From positions 124,001 through 188,000 of the forward strand of contig CAKZPV010000031.1 in the NCBI GenBank assembly GCA_937139405.1: a stretch of DNA of 64,000 bases. Direction: 5' to 3'. The notes beneath the pieces were generated by a model. It was not told the DNA's origin. It saw only the letters and a list, made by a program, of their open reading frames with translations, and did no database searches. This document shows, piece by piece, positions 55,053 to 63,973 of this stretch. Origin of the DNA: an uncultured Nitrospirota bacterium. Lineage in GTDB: Bacteria; Nitrospirota; Nitrospiria; Nitrospirales; UBA8639. Every line of letters begins with the position of its first letter. Position 1 is the first letter of the stretch. The position numbers and the translations under genes are program-made.

Positions 55053-55481
55053 TTACGAACTGGCTGGTTTCTTTGGGGTTTGGAACATGAAAAAGACCAC
55101 CATTCCTACCGTACCCCAATAAATCATATATTTATGCCAAAACAGGACCTCTCCAAAATGCATAAAGGCCATTGCACAAAGCAACGAAACCGCCATCACT
55201 GCATACCGAATCGTTGGAGTATCCACAGAGGAGTAAGCCCACAGAGCCATCCCTGAAAAATAAATAATCATGGGAAAAATACTAATTTCCGCGCCAGTAT
55301 TCACAGAAAGAAAAACCTGCAAAAATCCAATGAAAACCATCGCTGATCCTACCATCTTCATCGCCACTTGCATTTGACGATTTTCTTGCTCTTCTACCTC
55401 CTCTTCCCGAATCGGTGGAGGGGGGGGAGCGTTTGGCTCAACGGGGTCTGCAGATGATGGCTCGTCTTGGTCTGTGCTCAT
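55053..55481 (-). CDS. Small four-helix membrane protein
   Basis: The 142 residues from the ATG at 55481 start with a Pro/Glu-rich cytosolic tail (EPNAPPPPPIREEEVEEQENRQ). Four hydrophobic segments follow (about 45-62, 70-86, 94-112 and 120-138). No signature is known. It starts two bases after the stop of the dCTP deaminase-like gene, so it is translationally coupled to that operon. A role as a membrane anchor or sensor in the operon is a guess. Confidence 0.65.
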   Translation of the reverse strand: MSTDQDEPSSADPVEPNAPPPPPIREEEVEEQENRQMQVAMKMVGSAMVFIGFLQVFLSVNTGAEISIFPMIIYFSGMALWAYSSVDTPTIRYAVMAVSLLCAMAFMHFGEVLFWHKYMIYWGTVGMVVFFMFQTPKKPASS

Positions 55482-55483
55482 AA

Positions 55484-56644
55484 TTACCACTTAAAATGTT
55501 TACTTAACGTCAGTCCTTGCTGAGAATAGGATGAGCCCATCGACGACCCATACAGCTGTGTGGGAATGTCCTGCATATGCTCATACATGACTTTGAAAAA
55601 CGTTTGCCCGTCTTGAATCCTGAAGGGAACATCATGGGGGCGTACTTCTAACACTACCTGCGTACCTTTGCGAGTGGGGTTAGCATATCCAAACCCAGGA
55701 TCGAAAAATCCCGCATAATGCGTACGCAATTCTCCACAGGCAGCCTCATACGCTACCATTTCCGCAGAATATCCTGGGGGCACTTGGATCCGCTCTTTCG
55801 AGGCTAAAATATAAAATTCCTCGGGCTCTAAAAGCATGGTTGCGGTATCATTGCGATACAGCGGTTCCCAATAATCAGCTGCGGCATAGTGACCAATTTT
55901 GCTCAGATCGATGATATGACTATTTTTCTTTGCTCGATATCCGACGATCGATTGACCCTCATCATCGTTGCCTCGCAAATCTACTCGAAGAAACAATCCC
56001 TTATCCACGCGCAAGTCCTTAACCGGTAAGGGTTGATCAGATTTTCCGTCTTCGCCATTTCGGCAGAGCAAGGGCGTTTTCCGATGAACGGTTCGTAGAG
56101 ATGAATCTGATACCAAAGGCTTTCCTGACATGAGTCGTAATTGGTTTAACGCTAAACCGGCCTTGATTCGAATGGTAAAAGACCGCGGAACAATCTCCAA
56201 AAACAGCGGGCCCTGATAGCCTGTGCGTATTTCATCAAAACCAACGTGAAGATCCGTAACTACTCGAGTAAAAATATCCAAGCGGCCCGTGGAACTTTTT
56301 GGATTTGTCCGACCTCGAATGTCTTTGGGAAGCTTCAGCTGTTCCATCAACGGCACCAAATAAACATGGCCTTTTTCCAGAATCGCTCCCTCGCTTAAAT
56401 CCATGTCGTACATCACCAAATCAGAACGATAGAGATCGTCAATGGTGAATTGTGACTGGAGATCAGAAGGTTCAGGAAGAAAACTGCTGAGCAGTCGATA
56501 GGCTCTGTTGCCTAATCGTAGATCCAAACTAGCAGGTTGGATCTGCTCTTGCGTGATCGGCTCTTCAGCACGGACAGCTCCCTGCCGCACTAATGTCCTC
56601 AATTGTTGAAAAGGAAGAATGCCTGACTTACGAGGAGAGGCCAT
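55484..56644 (-). CDS. dcd: dCTP deaminase-like protein, duplicated DCD domains
   Basis: The 386 residues resemble the long 2'-deoxycytidine 5'-triphosphate deaminases of some bacteria, with two DCD/DUTPase-like halves. The first half has IQPASLDLRLGN, KDIRGRTNPKSSTGRLDIFT and GYQGPLFLEIVPRS (with the conserved S-S-x-GR-L). The second half has IQVPPGYSAEMVAY, the late AGFFDPGFGY and VLEVRPHDVPF. The usual catalytic Glu could correspond to LRTHYAGFFDPGFG but was not verified. It starts on the overlapping TAATG of kamA. Confidence 0.88.
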   Translation of the reverse strand: MASPRKSGILPFQQLRTLVRQGAVRAEEPITQEQIQPASLDLRLGNRAYRLLSSFLPEPSDLQSQFTIDDLYRSDLVMYDMDLSEGAILEKGHVYLVPLMEQLKLPKDIRGRTNPKSSTGRLDIFTRVVTDLHVGFDEIRTGYQGPLFLEIVPRSFTIRIKAGLALNQLRLMSGKPLVSDSSLRTVHRKTPLLCRNGEDGKSDQPLPVKDLRVDKGLFLRVDLRGNDDEGQSIVGYRAKKNSHIIDLSKIGHYAAADYWEPLYRNDTATMLLEPEEFYILASKERIQVPPGYSAEMVAYEAACGELRTHYAGFFDPGFGYANPTRKGTQVVLEVRPHDVPFRIQDGQTFFKVMYEHMQDIPTQLYGSSMGSSYSQQGLTLSKHFKW

Positions 56645-57768
56645 TAATGGTCATCCATCGCCCCGGCGCTGCACATATCGTGCGAAACCGACGTGCTCAC
56701 CATTGGCAATTCTTTCTTGTCAGTCGTTGTGGGCTGCGGATAATGATAGGTTTTATTTTCAAAATTTTTGAGCACTGCACCTTTTTCATCTAAATCCAAC
56801 AGATATTCGTTCGGTAACAACGGGATTTTCCCACCACCTCCCGGCGCATCGATCACAAAATGTGGAACCGCCATGCCACTCGTGTGCCCTTGGAGAGATT
56901 GGATGATTCGTAGACCTGTTCCCACCGTGGTTCGAAAATGATTCGTGCCTTTTGTAAGATCAGCCATGTACAAGTAATAGGGTTTGATGCGAGCCAGAAG
57001 CAATTGATGCATCAGACGTTTCATGATTTCGGGGTCATCATTCACCCCTTTGAGCAACACGGTTTGTGCTCCCAAGGGAATCCCCGCATCCGCTAAGCGC
57101 CCACAGGCCTCTTTGACTTCCGATGTCAACTCATCTGGATGGTTGAAATGCAAATTCATATAAATGGGATGGTATTGCTTGACGATTTCACACAATTCCG
57201 GAGTAATACGTTCTGGAAGGGTTCCCGGCACCCGAGTCCCAAATCGAATCAATTCCAAGTGAGGAATGGACCGAAGCGCTTTCAGAATGCGTTCGATCAG
57301 ATTATCTGGCAAGAGCAGCGGATCGCCACCTGATAAGATGACATCCCGTACTTCGGTATGTTCCCTCAGATAGGCCACAGCCTGATCTAATTCGCCTTTC
57401 TTCAGAAAACCGGGCTTTCCTACCAATCGCTTGCGGGTACAGAACCGACAATAAATCGGGCACTGGTTCGTCACCATGAGAAGGACCCGATCTGGATATC
57501 GGTGCACTAAATGTGGCACTGGACTATCGGTATCTTCCTCCAGCGGATCATCCTTCGCCTCAATATCATCCAACTCAATCATCTCGGGTACCACCTGTTT
57601 CCAAATGGCATCGCCCTTTTCTTTTATCGTGGCCAGGACGGTCGGCGTAATACGCATCGGGTAGGGGCCAACAATATCTGCTATTTCTTTTTCATCTACA
57701 CCTAACTGCTTGGCCAAGTCCTTCGGCTTAGTGATGCTTCGGGCGAGAACTTTTTTCCAATCCTCCAT
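56644..57768 (-). CDS. kamA: Lysine 2,3-aminomutase (radical SAM, PLP)
   Basis: This enzyme moves the alpha-amino group of lysine to the beta carbon. The 374 residues have the radical-SAM cluster CPIYCRFC (Cys103, 107, 110), GGDPLLLPD, LIRFGTRVPGTLPERIT, and the late DLTKGTNHFRTTVG with FVIDAPGGGGKIP. The two Asp residues in these last blocks correspond to those known to bind the substrate lysine in clostridial enzyme, so lysine is more likely than glutamate. The PLP Lys lies in GGGGK. It is preceded by a glutaredoxin-like gene and overlaps the dcd-like gene. Confidence 0.94.
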   Translation of the reverse strand: MEDWKKVLARSITKPKDLAKQLGVDEKEIADIVGPYPMRITPTVLATIKEKGDAIWKQVVPEMIELDDIEAKDDPLEEDTDSPVPHLVHRYPDRVLLMVTNQCPIYCRFCTRKRLVGKPGFLKKGELDQAVAYLREHTEVRDVILSGGDPLLLPDNLIERILKALRSIPHLELIRFGTRVPGTLPERITPELCEIVKQYHPIYMNLHFNHPDELTSEVKEACGRLADAGIPLGAQTVLLKGVNDDPEIMKRLMHQLLLARIKPYYLYMADLTKGTNHFRTTVGTGLRIIQSLQGHTSGMAVPHFVIDAPGGGGKIPLLPNEYLLDLDEKGAVLKNFENKTYHYPQPTTTDKKELPMVSTSVSHDMCSAGAMDDH

Positions 57769-57771
57769 AAC

Positions 57772-58062
57772 TTAGTCGCTCCTTTCATCTGGCGAACTGA
57801 GGGGTGGGTTGGACGCTACTTCTGACTCATGCCCAGTAGGAACGTGCGTATCCAAATAGTTCACAATCTCATTAGTCTCCGTCAATACCGTCTCTCCATC
57901 AACCAGAACGGGCACATAATATTGGCCAGAAGCGTCATACACCGATTTTCGGAGAGGACGGACATCCGGGACAATTTCATCTTCGTAGGGAATACCCTGA
58001 GTCACCAACTTTCGCCGGACGACTTCACATTCTGGGCACCATTCTGTGTGATAGAGCTTCAT
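57772..58062 (-). CDS. Glutaredoxin/GST-N-type protein
   Basis: The 96 residues start MKLYHTEWCPECEVV with a CPEC active-site motif (9-12), then VPVLVDGETVLTETNEIVNYL, where PVLVDG supplies the cis-proline and ETNEIVNYL is the glutathione-binding S/T-x-x-I-x-x-Y-like segment. A Pro/Ser-rich tail follows. It ends three bases before the kamA start, so the genes are co-transcribed. Confidence 0.88.
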   Translation of the reverse strand: MKLYHTEWCPECEVVRRKLVTQGIPYEDEIVPDVRPLRKSVYDASGQYYVPVLVDGETVLTETNEIVNYLDTHVPTGHESEVASNPPLSSPDERSD

Positions 58063-58145
58063 ATTAGTTCCAAGTCTGGCAATTTAACCCAATTATCCTA
58101 CTGTACCAGTCTTATTCCACTTCTGTCTGTTACAACGATTGACAT

Positions 58146-59534
58146 TTAGCCAGCACAATTGACGGCACAAGGCGTCATGACGGAATCTCGCATGCCATGA
58201 ATAATTTTTTTATCTTTTGGGCAGATTGTGGCCAACACCCCTCCTAGTTCGGCCTGCCCATCCACGACAAAATAATAGGGCGACAATCGTACTCGCCCTT
58301 CCATCGAGACCTCAGACCCAGTCACCCCCTCATAATATTCAACCACAACTAGCTTCCCTTTGTGAAATGTTTGAAGAATCGACGGAGTGGCCTGAAAGGA
58401 ATCCAGCGACTGGGAGAGGGTGTTCTTCCATTCTTGCTGAGACATATCATGACCAATCGATACGCCACGACTGCCCCAGGCCAATTCAGAAAACCCGGAC
58501 ACTTTAATCACATACTGGCGTTCTTTTTGGCTAGCGTCGCTCAACCAATCCCAGTTGGACACGGCGTGATTGCGATGCCGCAACCCAGGAATGACCGCAG
58601 TTGGAGGTAATGGCTGAGGATCTAAAACCCAGGTTTGGGGAATAGTCGCCTGTAGACAACCGAGTGTGTCAGAAGACAGAGCCTTTTCCCAAAAAGATTC
58701 CAACATTGGATGATGGATCAAGGCCAAGGCCAATTTTTCCTCCATCCAGGGCTTATACGGAGGCGTGACAACGACCCGCCCTTTTTTTGCGCTGTAGAGT
58801 ATCAATTCTCCTTTGGGAATGTTCTTGAGATCAAATAATTCGAAAAACCTATAAATAAGAGAAATAGGATGCTCTTTCCCCCGTTGTTCAACAAACAGGC
58901 CTTCTTCCGTAAATCGGATATCCCGAGGATGGCTACAATAGACTTCCCATCCATCTTGAGCCAATTGTGTCGTCATCCATTGCATTTCTGCCCGATAGGC
59001 ATCGGCTTCATCAGATACAACAATGGCCATAGTCAGAGCTTGATTTTTGAGCATCCCTTTCAACATTCGTGAAAAATTTTTGATCAGGCCATCAGAGCTG
59101 GGCCACACCGGCATTCCCTGTCGAGCATACATGCGGCTCAGACTGCCAGTTAAGCCCATTCCTCCTGGCACTGAATCGAGTTCCGTCAACGCCATGCCAG
59201 AATCGGTCGGAATCAGATCAGGGCGAATCACCCCTGGTAGGTGATTCTTAAAACGATTCATCCTGGCAAACTCTAGTAGATCATCTGGTTTCCCAATATC
59301 GAAATATTTGTGTACCCACTGGGGTTGAATACCCTTCAAACTGTCGATGTATAAGCGATTGATTGAGGCATAAAACGCCAAAAGATGCTGGCCGAGGTCT
59401 TCTAGAAATTTGACCTGCTGAGAGGAGAGGACAAAAGGACGACACCCAATGCGCCAATAATCTTCTTTGCCATCCACAAACAGTCCATCATTTTGGAGAT
59501 GCTTGCGAAAAGTTTCATAAGGATGAGGCGTCAT
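58146..59534 (-). CDS. Large protein with ATP-grasp-like features, function unknown
   Basis: The 462 residues do not match a family I can name with certainty. ALTELDSVPGGMGLTG and ISLIYRFFELFD in the first half, and MEEKLALALIHHPMLE followed by ATIPQTWVLDP, recall circularly permuted ATP-grasp ligases of the glutathionylspermidine-synthase type. In those, a KxxLAL(L/I) helix precedes PxT. The late YVIKVSGFSELAWGSRGV fits an ATP-binding strand with Lys. ATP-dependent amide ligation is inferred only. It is the gene immediately upstream of the glutaredoxin-like gene. Confidence 0.6.
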   Translation of the reverse strand: MTPHPYETFRKHLQNDGLFVDGKEDYWRIGCRPFVLSSQQVKFLEDLGQHLLAFYASINRLYIDSLKGIQPQWVHKYFDIGKPDDLLEFARMNRFKNHLPGVIRPDLIPTDSGMALTELDSVPGGMGLTGSLSRMYARQGMPVWPSSDGLIKNFSRMLKGMLKNQALTMAIVVSDEADAYRAEMQWMTTQLAQDGWEVYCSHPRDIRFTEEGLFVEQRGKEHPISLIYRFFELFDLKNIPKGELILYSAKKGRVVVTPPYKPWMEEKLALALIHHPMLESFWEKALSSDTLGCLQATIPQTWVLDPQPLPPTAVIPGLRHRNHAVSNWDWLSDASQKERQYVIKVSGFSELAWGSRGVSIGHDMSQQEWKNTLSQSLDSFQATPSILQTFHKGKLVVVEYYEGVTGSEVSMEGRVRLSPYYFVVDGQAELGGVLATICPKDKKIIHGMRDSVMTPCAVNCAG

Positions 59535-59569
59535 GAGGAACTCTCTTAGTTGATAATCCGCGATAGCAC

Positions 59570-59758
59570 TTACATCATTCGTTCGAGATCCCAGGAGAGG
59601 GCAAAATCTAGGACGACGAGAGACGGCATTCGTGAGAGACGATCTACAGTGATTTCCTTGATTCGATGAGAGAGAAAATAGTGACGTGAAGTATGCAGGG
59701 CCTTCGACCCGAAGGGGTCACAGTCAAGCACCGTGCCTGAATGTGCTTGTCGATGCAT
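59570..59758 (-). CDS. Small hypothetical protein (62 aa)
   Basis: This frame, upstream of the ATP-grasp-like gene on the same strand, ends LVVLDFALSWDLERMM and has RHYFLSHRIKEITVDRLSRMP in the middle. The pattern looks protein-like, with a likely amphipathic helix. No ribosome-binding site stands out. It could be a small partner of the downstream gene, 35 bases away. Confidence 0.35.
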   Translation of the reverse strand: MHRQAHSGTVLDCDPFGSKALHTSRHYFLSHRIKEITVDRLSRMPSLVVLDFALSWDLERMM

Positions 59759-59933
59759 AAAATTACCTAAATGCTAGCACGCCCTCGTAAATCTAGACAA
59801 GATGAGATTCATAAAGGCGAGCGATGCACCGCTCTTTCCTAGTAGATCTACCATCCCGTATAAAATAGCCATGTCGTAATGATTCCATAATTTTTGTCGT
59901 CAGCCTTTAATTTGAAACCAGAGCACACAATTC

Positions 59934-60890
59934 ATGTCCTTCACCCTCAATCCGTTGAACGTTAAGGATCAGCTCAAGGCCCATCAATACTTGACGGCCA
60001 CAGAGTTAGGCGGCAAGACCCCTCTTGCTACCTGGGCTTTCTCACCTCATTACATCTGGAAAGACGTCTTGGGGTATTTTTGGGCAGAAGTGGACGGCTG
60101 GTGGTGTCTTTTTGCTCAACATGCTGACTTTCTGTTTATGCCCTTACCTCCTTTAGGCCCGAGAGTGGCAGCAGGAGGTCAAGCATCAGGTTCATTACAA
60201 GAAGTCATAAGCCAAGTCATGACATTTATGGATACCCGAAACACAACATCACAGGCCTCTCGAATTGAAAATATTCCCGCTGAACTCAAAGACGTCATCC
60301 AGACTTGGGGATATTCTTTGGCACCAAAGGATTCGGACTACCTCTATCGAACCTCGGATTTAGTACAACTGAAAGCCAATAGCTATAAATCTCAACGTAC
60401 GGCGTATAATCGATTCTCCCGTGCTCACCGTATTCGAATCGCTCCATATCGGGCTTTAGACCGCGATGGATGTCTCGCTTTGTTTCATCGATGGGTCAAC
60501 CAAAAAGACGAAATCTCCGTTCCTCAAGTAGGTGCCGTTGCCGAAATTTCCCAGTTGATGTTGCGGGATACTGCCTCCGCACATCGAGTCATACTTCAAG
60601 AATATCGGGAACTCGGATTGACGGGTCGAGTCGTCTGGGTTGATGGCTCGATTAAAGCCTATGCATTTGGGTTTCCCCGAACTCAGGAGGTCTTTTGCCT
60701 GTTAGCAGAGGTCGCTGATCGGTCAGTGTCAGGATTAGCCCAATATCTCTTCAGAGAATTCTGCCGAGAAATTCAACAGTATCCCTTCGTCAATACGATG
60801 ACTGACTTAGGCAGCCCAAGCCTCGCACGAAACAAACATGCTTACCGCCCAACACAGCTAGTGCCAAATTTTGTCGCCCAGCATGCCTGA
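59934..60890 (+). CDS. DUF2156 (phosphatidylglycerol-lysyltransferase C-terminal domain) acyltransferase
   Basis: The 318 residues are a GNAT-like two-lobe protein. HQYLTATELGGKTPLATWAFSPHYIWKD opens the first lobe and LKANSYKSQRTAYNRFSRAHRIRI the second. VVWVDGSIKAYAFGFPRT and the late PFVNTMTDLGSPSLARNKHAYRP fit the family's catalytic-lobe pattern. In MprF-type proteins this domain transfers Lys or Ala from tRNA to a lipid. Here it is a soluble form without the flippase. It is divergent from the ATP-grasp-like gene. Confidence 0.82.
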   Translation: MSFTLNPLNVKDQLKAHQYLTATELGGKTPLATWAFSPHYIWKDVLGYFWAEVDGWWCLFAQHADFLFMPLPPLGPRVAAGGQASGSLQEVISQVMTFMDTRNTTSQASRIENIPAELKDVIQTWGYSLAPKDSDYLYRTSDLVQLKANSYKSQRTAYNRFSRAHRIRIAPYRALDRDGCLALFHRWVNQKDEISVPQVGAVAEISQLMLRDTASAHRVILQEYRELGLTGRVVWVDGSIKAYAFGFPRTQEVFCLLAEVADRSVSGLAQYLFREFCREIQQYPFVNTMTDLGSPSLARNKHAYRPTQLVPNFVAQHA

Positions 60891-61060
60891 GAAAGCAACA
60901 AACCAAAAAACTACTTGTCCGGCTCAAAGGAATAAATATTTATCACAATCGGAATTGCATCCATTTTCTTACTATTCAAAGGAGACGGAGACTATTCCAC
61001 GTAAACTTGCCAAATGAGTAACGAAGATATATGTAGCTCATTCATTTAATCTAGAAAAGG

Positions 61061-61630
61061 TTATTGATTTTCCTCTCGATGAAGCAGGCGTTCAATAAAA
61101 GGTCGTACATTAGGAGGGACGGTAGCTAAAACGTCTTCTTCTGTTTGATAGGTCTGGTCATTCGAAGGATAATCCTCCCAACCTTCCATTGCTCCCTCAC
61201 CAAGAAATTCTTGTATCGAAGATTCTTCACGCTTTGATAGGAACCCATTTGGGGAAACTTCATTTGCATATGATAGTGCCATATCGGCCATGGGCTTTCG
61301 CCGTGAGCCGATCACCACCATTTTCACCTCACCGGTCTGAAGATGCTTGCTTATACCATAGTCCCACCCGTTTAATAGGCGTTCAAGCCCTTGTTCCAAG
61401 GGCAATCCCCCGAACACATCAGAAACCAAGGCGGAGTTGTAATCCACTGGATCCAATATCGCTACTGTGATAGTGGTTTGTTTTTGAATTTGCCCTAAAA
61501 CACTAGACAACGATTCATCAAAAAGGTCGGCCGTGAGAGCTTGTTTTTTTACCAGGATAGTGGCCTGGGCACCGACGGACAACAAAAACCAAAAGGTTAA
61601 CCCTGTCAGAATCGAAATATTCGTTTTCAT
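61061..61630 (-). CDS. Secreted protein with STN-like (secretin/TonB N-terminus) domain
   Basis: The ATG at 61630 has GAGGAAAA upstream, giving 189 residues. The N-terminus is a signal peptide (ILTGLTFWFLLSVGAQA, cleavage near residue 24). The following region has ILVKKQALTADLFDESLSSVLGQIQKQT and DVFGGLPLEQGLERLLNGWDYGI, the alternating LxxxLxxLL pattern of STN domains found in secretin and TonB-receptor N-termini. The last 70 residues are polar with EDVLATVPPNVRPFIERLL. No secretin pore follows in the gene, so it may be an adaptor. Confidence 0.7.
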   Translation of the reverse strand: MKTNISILTGLTFWFLLSVGAQATILVKKQALTADLFDESLSSVLGQIQKQTTITVAILDPVDYNSALVSDVFGGLPLEQGLERLLNGWDYGISKHLQTGEVKMVVIGSRRKPMADMALSYANEVSPNGFLSKREESSIQEFLGEGAMEGWEDYPSNDQTYQTEEDVLATVPPNVRPFIERLLHREENQ

Positions 61631-61785
61631 GATGATTTTCCTCATAAGAGAAAAGTTTTTCTGATTCATTCGCCTAGCACTGCCTGACTAACTCCTTAAC
61701 AAACTAAAAAGAATGTAACCGAGGTCCGTCCAGAAAGTTGTTGGCTTGCGAGACGGACCTTAATATTTATGTGTCTTTATTAACT

Positions 61786-62298
61786 CTACTCGGCATCTTG
61801 TGTAACAACGGTATAACTGTTGATGCCAGATCCCTTTTTTGGCAATAAACAAAACAGGGATCCATACGAAGGGACACCCTCATAGACGAATGGCCCAAGT
61901 AATATGGCCGCTAATACTTCACTGTCGGCTATACTGGTTCCCAAAAGCTTTCCGTTCACTCCCCTAAAGACCATTTGACATCTTATGTTTTCGAAATCAC
62001 TGTTATGCTTAACATCGACAGATACCAGCTGAACAAATTGCTGTGTGTATGGCTGAGGTATACGTATTGGACAGGTCACATGGACTGAATTTGATTTACT
62101 GAAATTTTGAACCAATTGGCTATCGTAGTACAAGTTGTCTCCCGCTACCGGTGTATAAGGTTGACACATAATTCCAGGATAGGTCTCGAATTCTGTAGCT
62201 TGGGCATTATCATTTTGGACTCCAAGAAAGCTGCACAGCAGACCGACTCCCATGATGACACGTACAAACTTTGTGGTGTGTTTAAGAGTTTTGTTCAT
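61786..62298 (-). CDS. Small secreted protein, function unknown
   Basis: The ATG at 62298 has AAGGAGAAG upstream, giving 170 residues. The signal peptide (FVRVIMGVGLLCSFLG) is cleaved near QATEFE. The mature part contains four Cys residues (IMCQPY, VTCPIR, IRCQMVF, SLFCLLP) that could form two disulfides. Beta-rich sequence predominates. No family is recognised. The STN-like gene lies downstream on the same strand. Confidence 0.7.
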   Translation of the reverse strand: MNKTLKHTTKFVRVIMGVGLLCSFLGVQNDNAQATEFETYPGIMCQPYTPVAGDNLYYDSQLVQNFSKSNSVHVTCPIRIPQPYTQQFVQLVSVDVKHNSDFENIRCQMVFRGVNGKLLGTSIADSEVLAAILLGPFVYEGVPSYGSLFCLLPKKGSGINSYTVVTQDAE

Positions 62299-63160
62299 GG
62301 TGCTTCTCCTTTTGAATATAGATTGACTTTCTTTCAGCCCAATCGTGTGGTGGTGTATAGTTAACTGGTTTCTACAGATCTGTTTGATTTCTCTTTCATG
62401 CATAACCATCCTCAGAGCACAGCCCATGCCAAAAACAACATCGACGTAAAAAATTTATTCAATCCTACTGTAGGTCAAGGATATTCTGACTGAGAGCAAA
62501 GAAAGGTAGGCTTATCTATCAACTCGAGGGTGTACTAGATATTTATATTGATATTCTTTCTATTTTCATATTTCAAACCGGTCTTTTCATTAAATATTCG
62601 TAGGCTTTTCGAATCTACACTGTTTTAGGCTCATCTCCACAGTGAGTGGGTTTAGGAGGGCGTTGGCTTAGCATTTTGTCAGAGTTATTTTTTTGACTTT
62701 TCCCAATAAGAAACGGACCCAATCGCTATGCTTTTGAGAGAACTTGCTTCAATAGAAGAGTTATTATTTCAAATTGTTTAAATTCCTTTCCTACTATTTG
62801 ATATGGCAGAAAAAAATGCACAGACCAAAGAACAACCAGTTGCCTAAACTCGTTTGAGGGAAAGTCAGCGACTTCCCTTTGACAAATAGGCCAACTTGCT
62901 AGCATTAACCAGCAGTGAATACAGCTAATACCGCCGAGCACCAGACCTACTTAATAAAACTAAGAACCAATGCTGGGTCATTAGAGATACAATCTTTTAC
63001 ACTGTGGACACCATCAACGAACAGCGGATCTCTTCCTTTTAGACTTGAGAACTCGCCTGCTCAATTAATTTAGTGAGGTTGTCCCCCTATATACACCACC
63101 GTATAATGGAGCGAGTCCCGTGCCTCACCATTCATCACCATATATTGAACAGGATTGCTC
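62299..63160. other. Long intergenic region before norQ
   Basis: No gene is supported over about 860 bases. A 71-codon minus-strand frame at 62726-62941 has no ribosome-binding site and a composition unlike the neighbouring genes. The right end carries the promoter listed separately. The rest is AT-rich and featureless to me. Confidence 0.4.
63079..63107 (+). promoter_or_regulatory. Sigma-70-type promoter for norQ
   Basis: TTGTCC at 63079-63084 and a perfect TATAAT at 63102-63107 are separated by exactly 17 bases. Transcription would start near 63114, leaving a leader of roughly 45 bases before the ATG at 63161. The -10 match is full and the -35 matches four of six bases. Confidence 0.6.
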
Positions 63161-63973
63161 ATGAAGGGCCAAGAATACGGTATTGAACAATTTCGAGTGA
63201 CCGAAGAACCGTTTTACCAGGAAGTGAACGGGGAAATCGGTCTCTTTTCAGTTGGAGCTAAAAATAAAATTCCGGTCATGCTGAAGGGACCAACCGGTTG
63301 CGGAAAAACTCGGTTCGTTCAACATATGGCCCACAAACTGAATCGCCCACTGATCACGGTCGCCTGCCATGAAGACTTAACGGCTTCGGATCTCATCGGT
63401 CGGTATTTGTTAAAGGGCGACGAAACGGTGTGGGTGGATGGACCTCTGACCTTGGGCGTGAAACATGGGGCCATCGTCTATCTTGATGAAGTCGTCGAAG
63501 CTCGCAAAGACACCACCGTGCTGATTCACCCTTTGAGCGATGATCGCCGTTTTTTACCGATTGAGAAAAAAGGCCAGGTCATTCAAGCTGTAGATGAATT
63601 CTTATTGGTCATTTCCTATAACCCCGGGTATCAGTCTGTTCTCAAAGAGCTTAAACAAAGCACCAAACAACGATTTATGGCCATTGAGTTTGGCTATCCG
63701 CCCAAAGACACGGAAATTCAGATTGTCGAGCATGAAGCAAAAATTTCGAGAGACATGGCCACGCGCCTCGTTAAACTAGGAGAAAAGGTACGAAACCTTC
63801 GGAGCCACGGGCTAGAAGAAGGTGTCAGCACTCGGCTTCTGATCTATGCCGGAACGTTAATTGAGCAGGGCGTGGCACCAGACCGAGCTTGCGATGCCGC
63901 CGTCACGCGCCCCATTACCGACGACACTGACATGCAACGCAGCATTCAGGAATTAATTAAAGCTATTTTTTAG
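63161..63973 (+). CDS. norQ: NorQ/CbbQ/NirQ-type MoxR-family AAA+ ATPase
   Basis: These ATPases act with a VWA-domain partner (NorD/CbbO) to activate metalloenzymes such as nitric oxide reductase or Rubisco. The ATG at 63161 gives 270 residues. A TTG six bases earlier also fits. Walker A is GPTGCGKT (43-50) and Walker [15 protein letters not shown]. The family tail shows [29 protein letters not shown] and the short second motif [16 protein letters not shown] support CbbQ/NorQ. A norD/cbbO partner would be expected downstream, outside the window. Confidence 0.92.
   Translation: MKGQEYGIEQFRVTEEPFYQEVNGEIGLFSVGAKNKIPVMLKGPTGCGKTRFVQHMAHKLNRPLITVACHEDLTASDLIGRYLLKGDETVWVDGPLTLGVKHGAIVYLDEVVEARKDTTVLIHPLSDDRRFLPIEKKGQVIQAVDEFLLVISYNPGYQSVLKELKQSTKQRFMAIEFGYPPKDTEIQIVEHEAKISRDMATRLVKLGEKVRNLRSHGLEEGVSTRLLIYAGTLIEQGVAPDRACDAAVTRPITDDTDMQRSIQELIKAIF

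Noticed and set aside
62726-62941. 71-codon minus-strand frame before norQ
   Set aside because: No start signal, no family, unusual composition for this chromosome.
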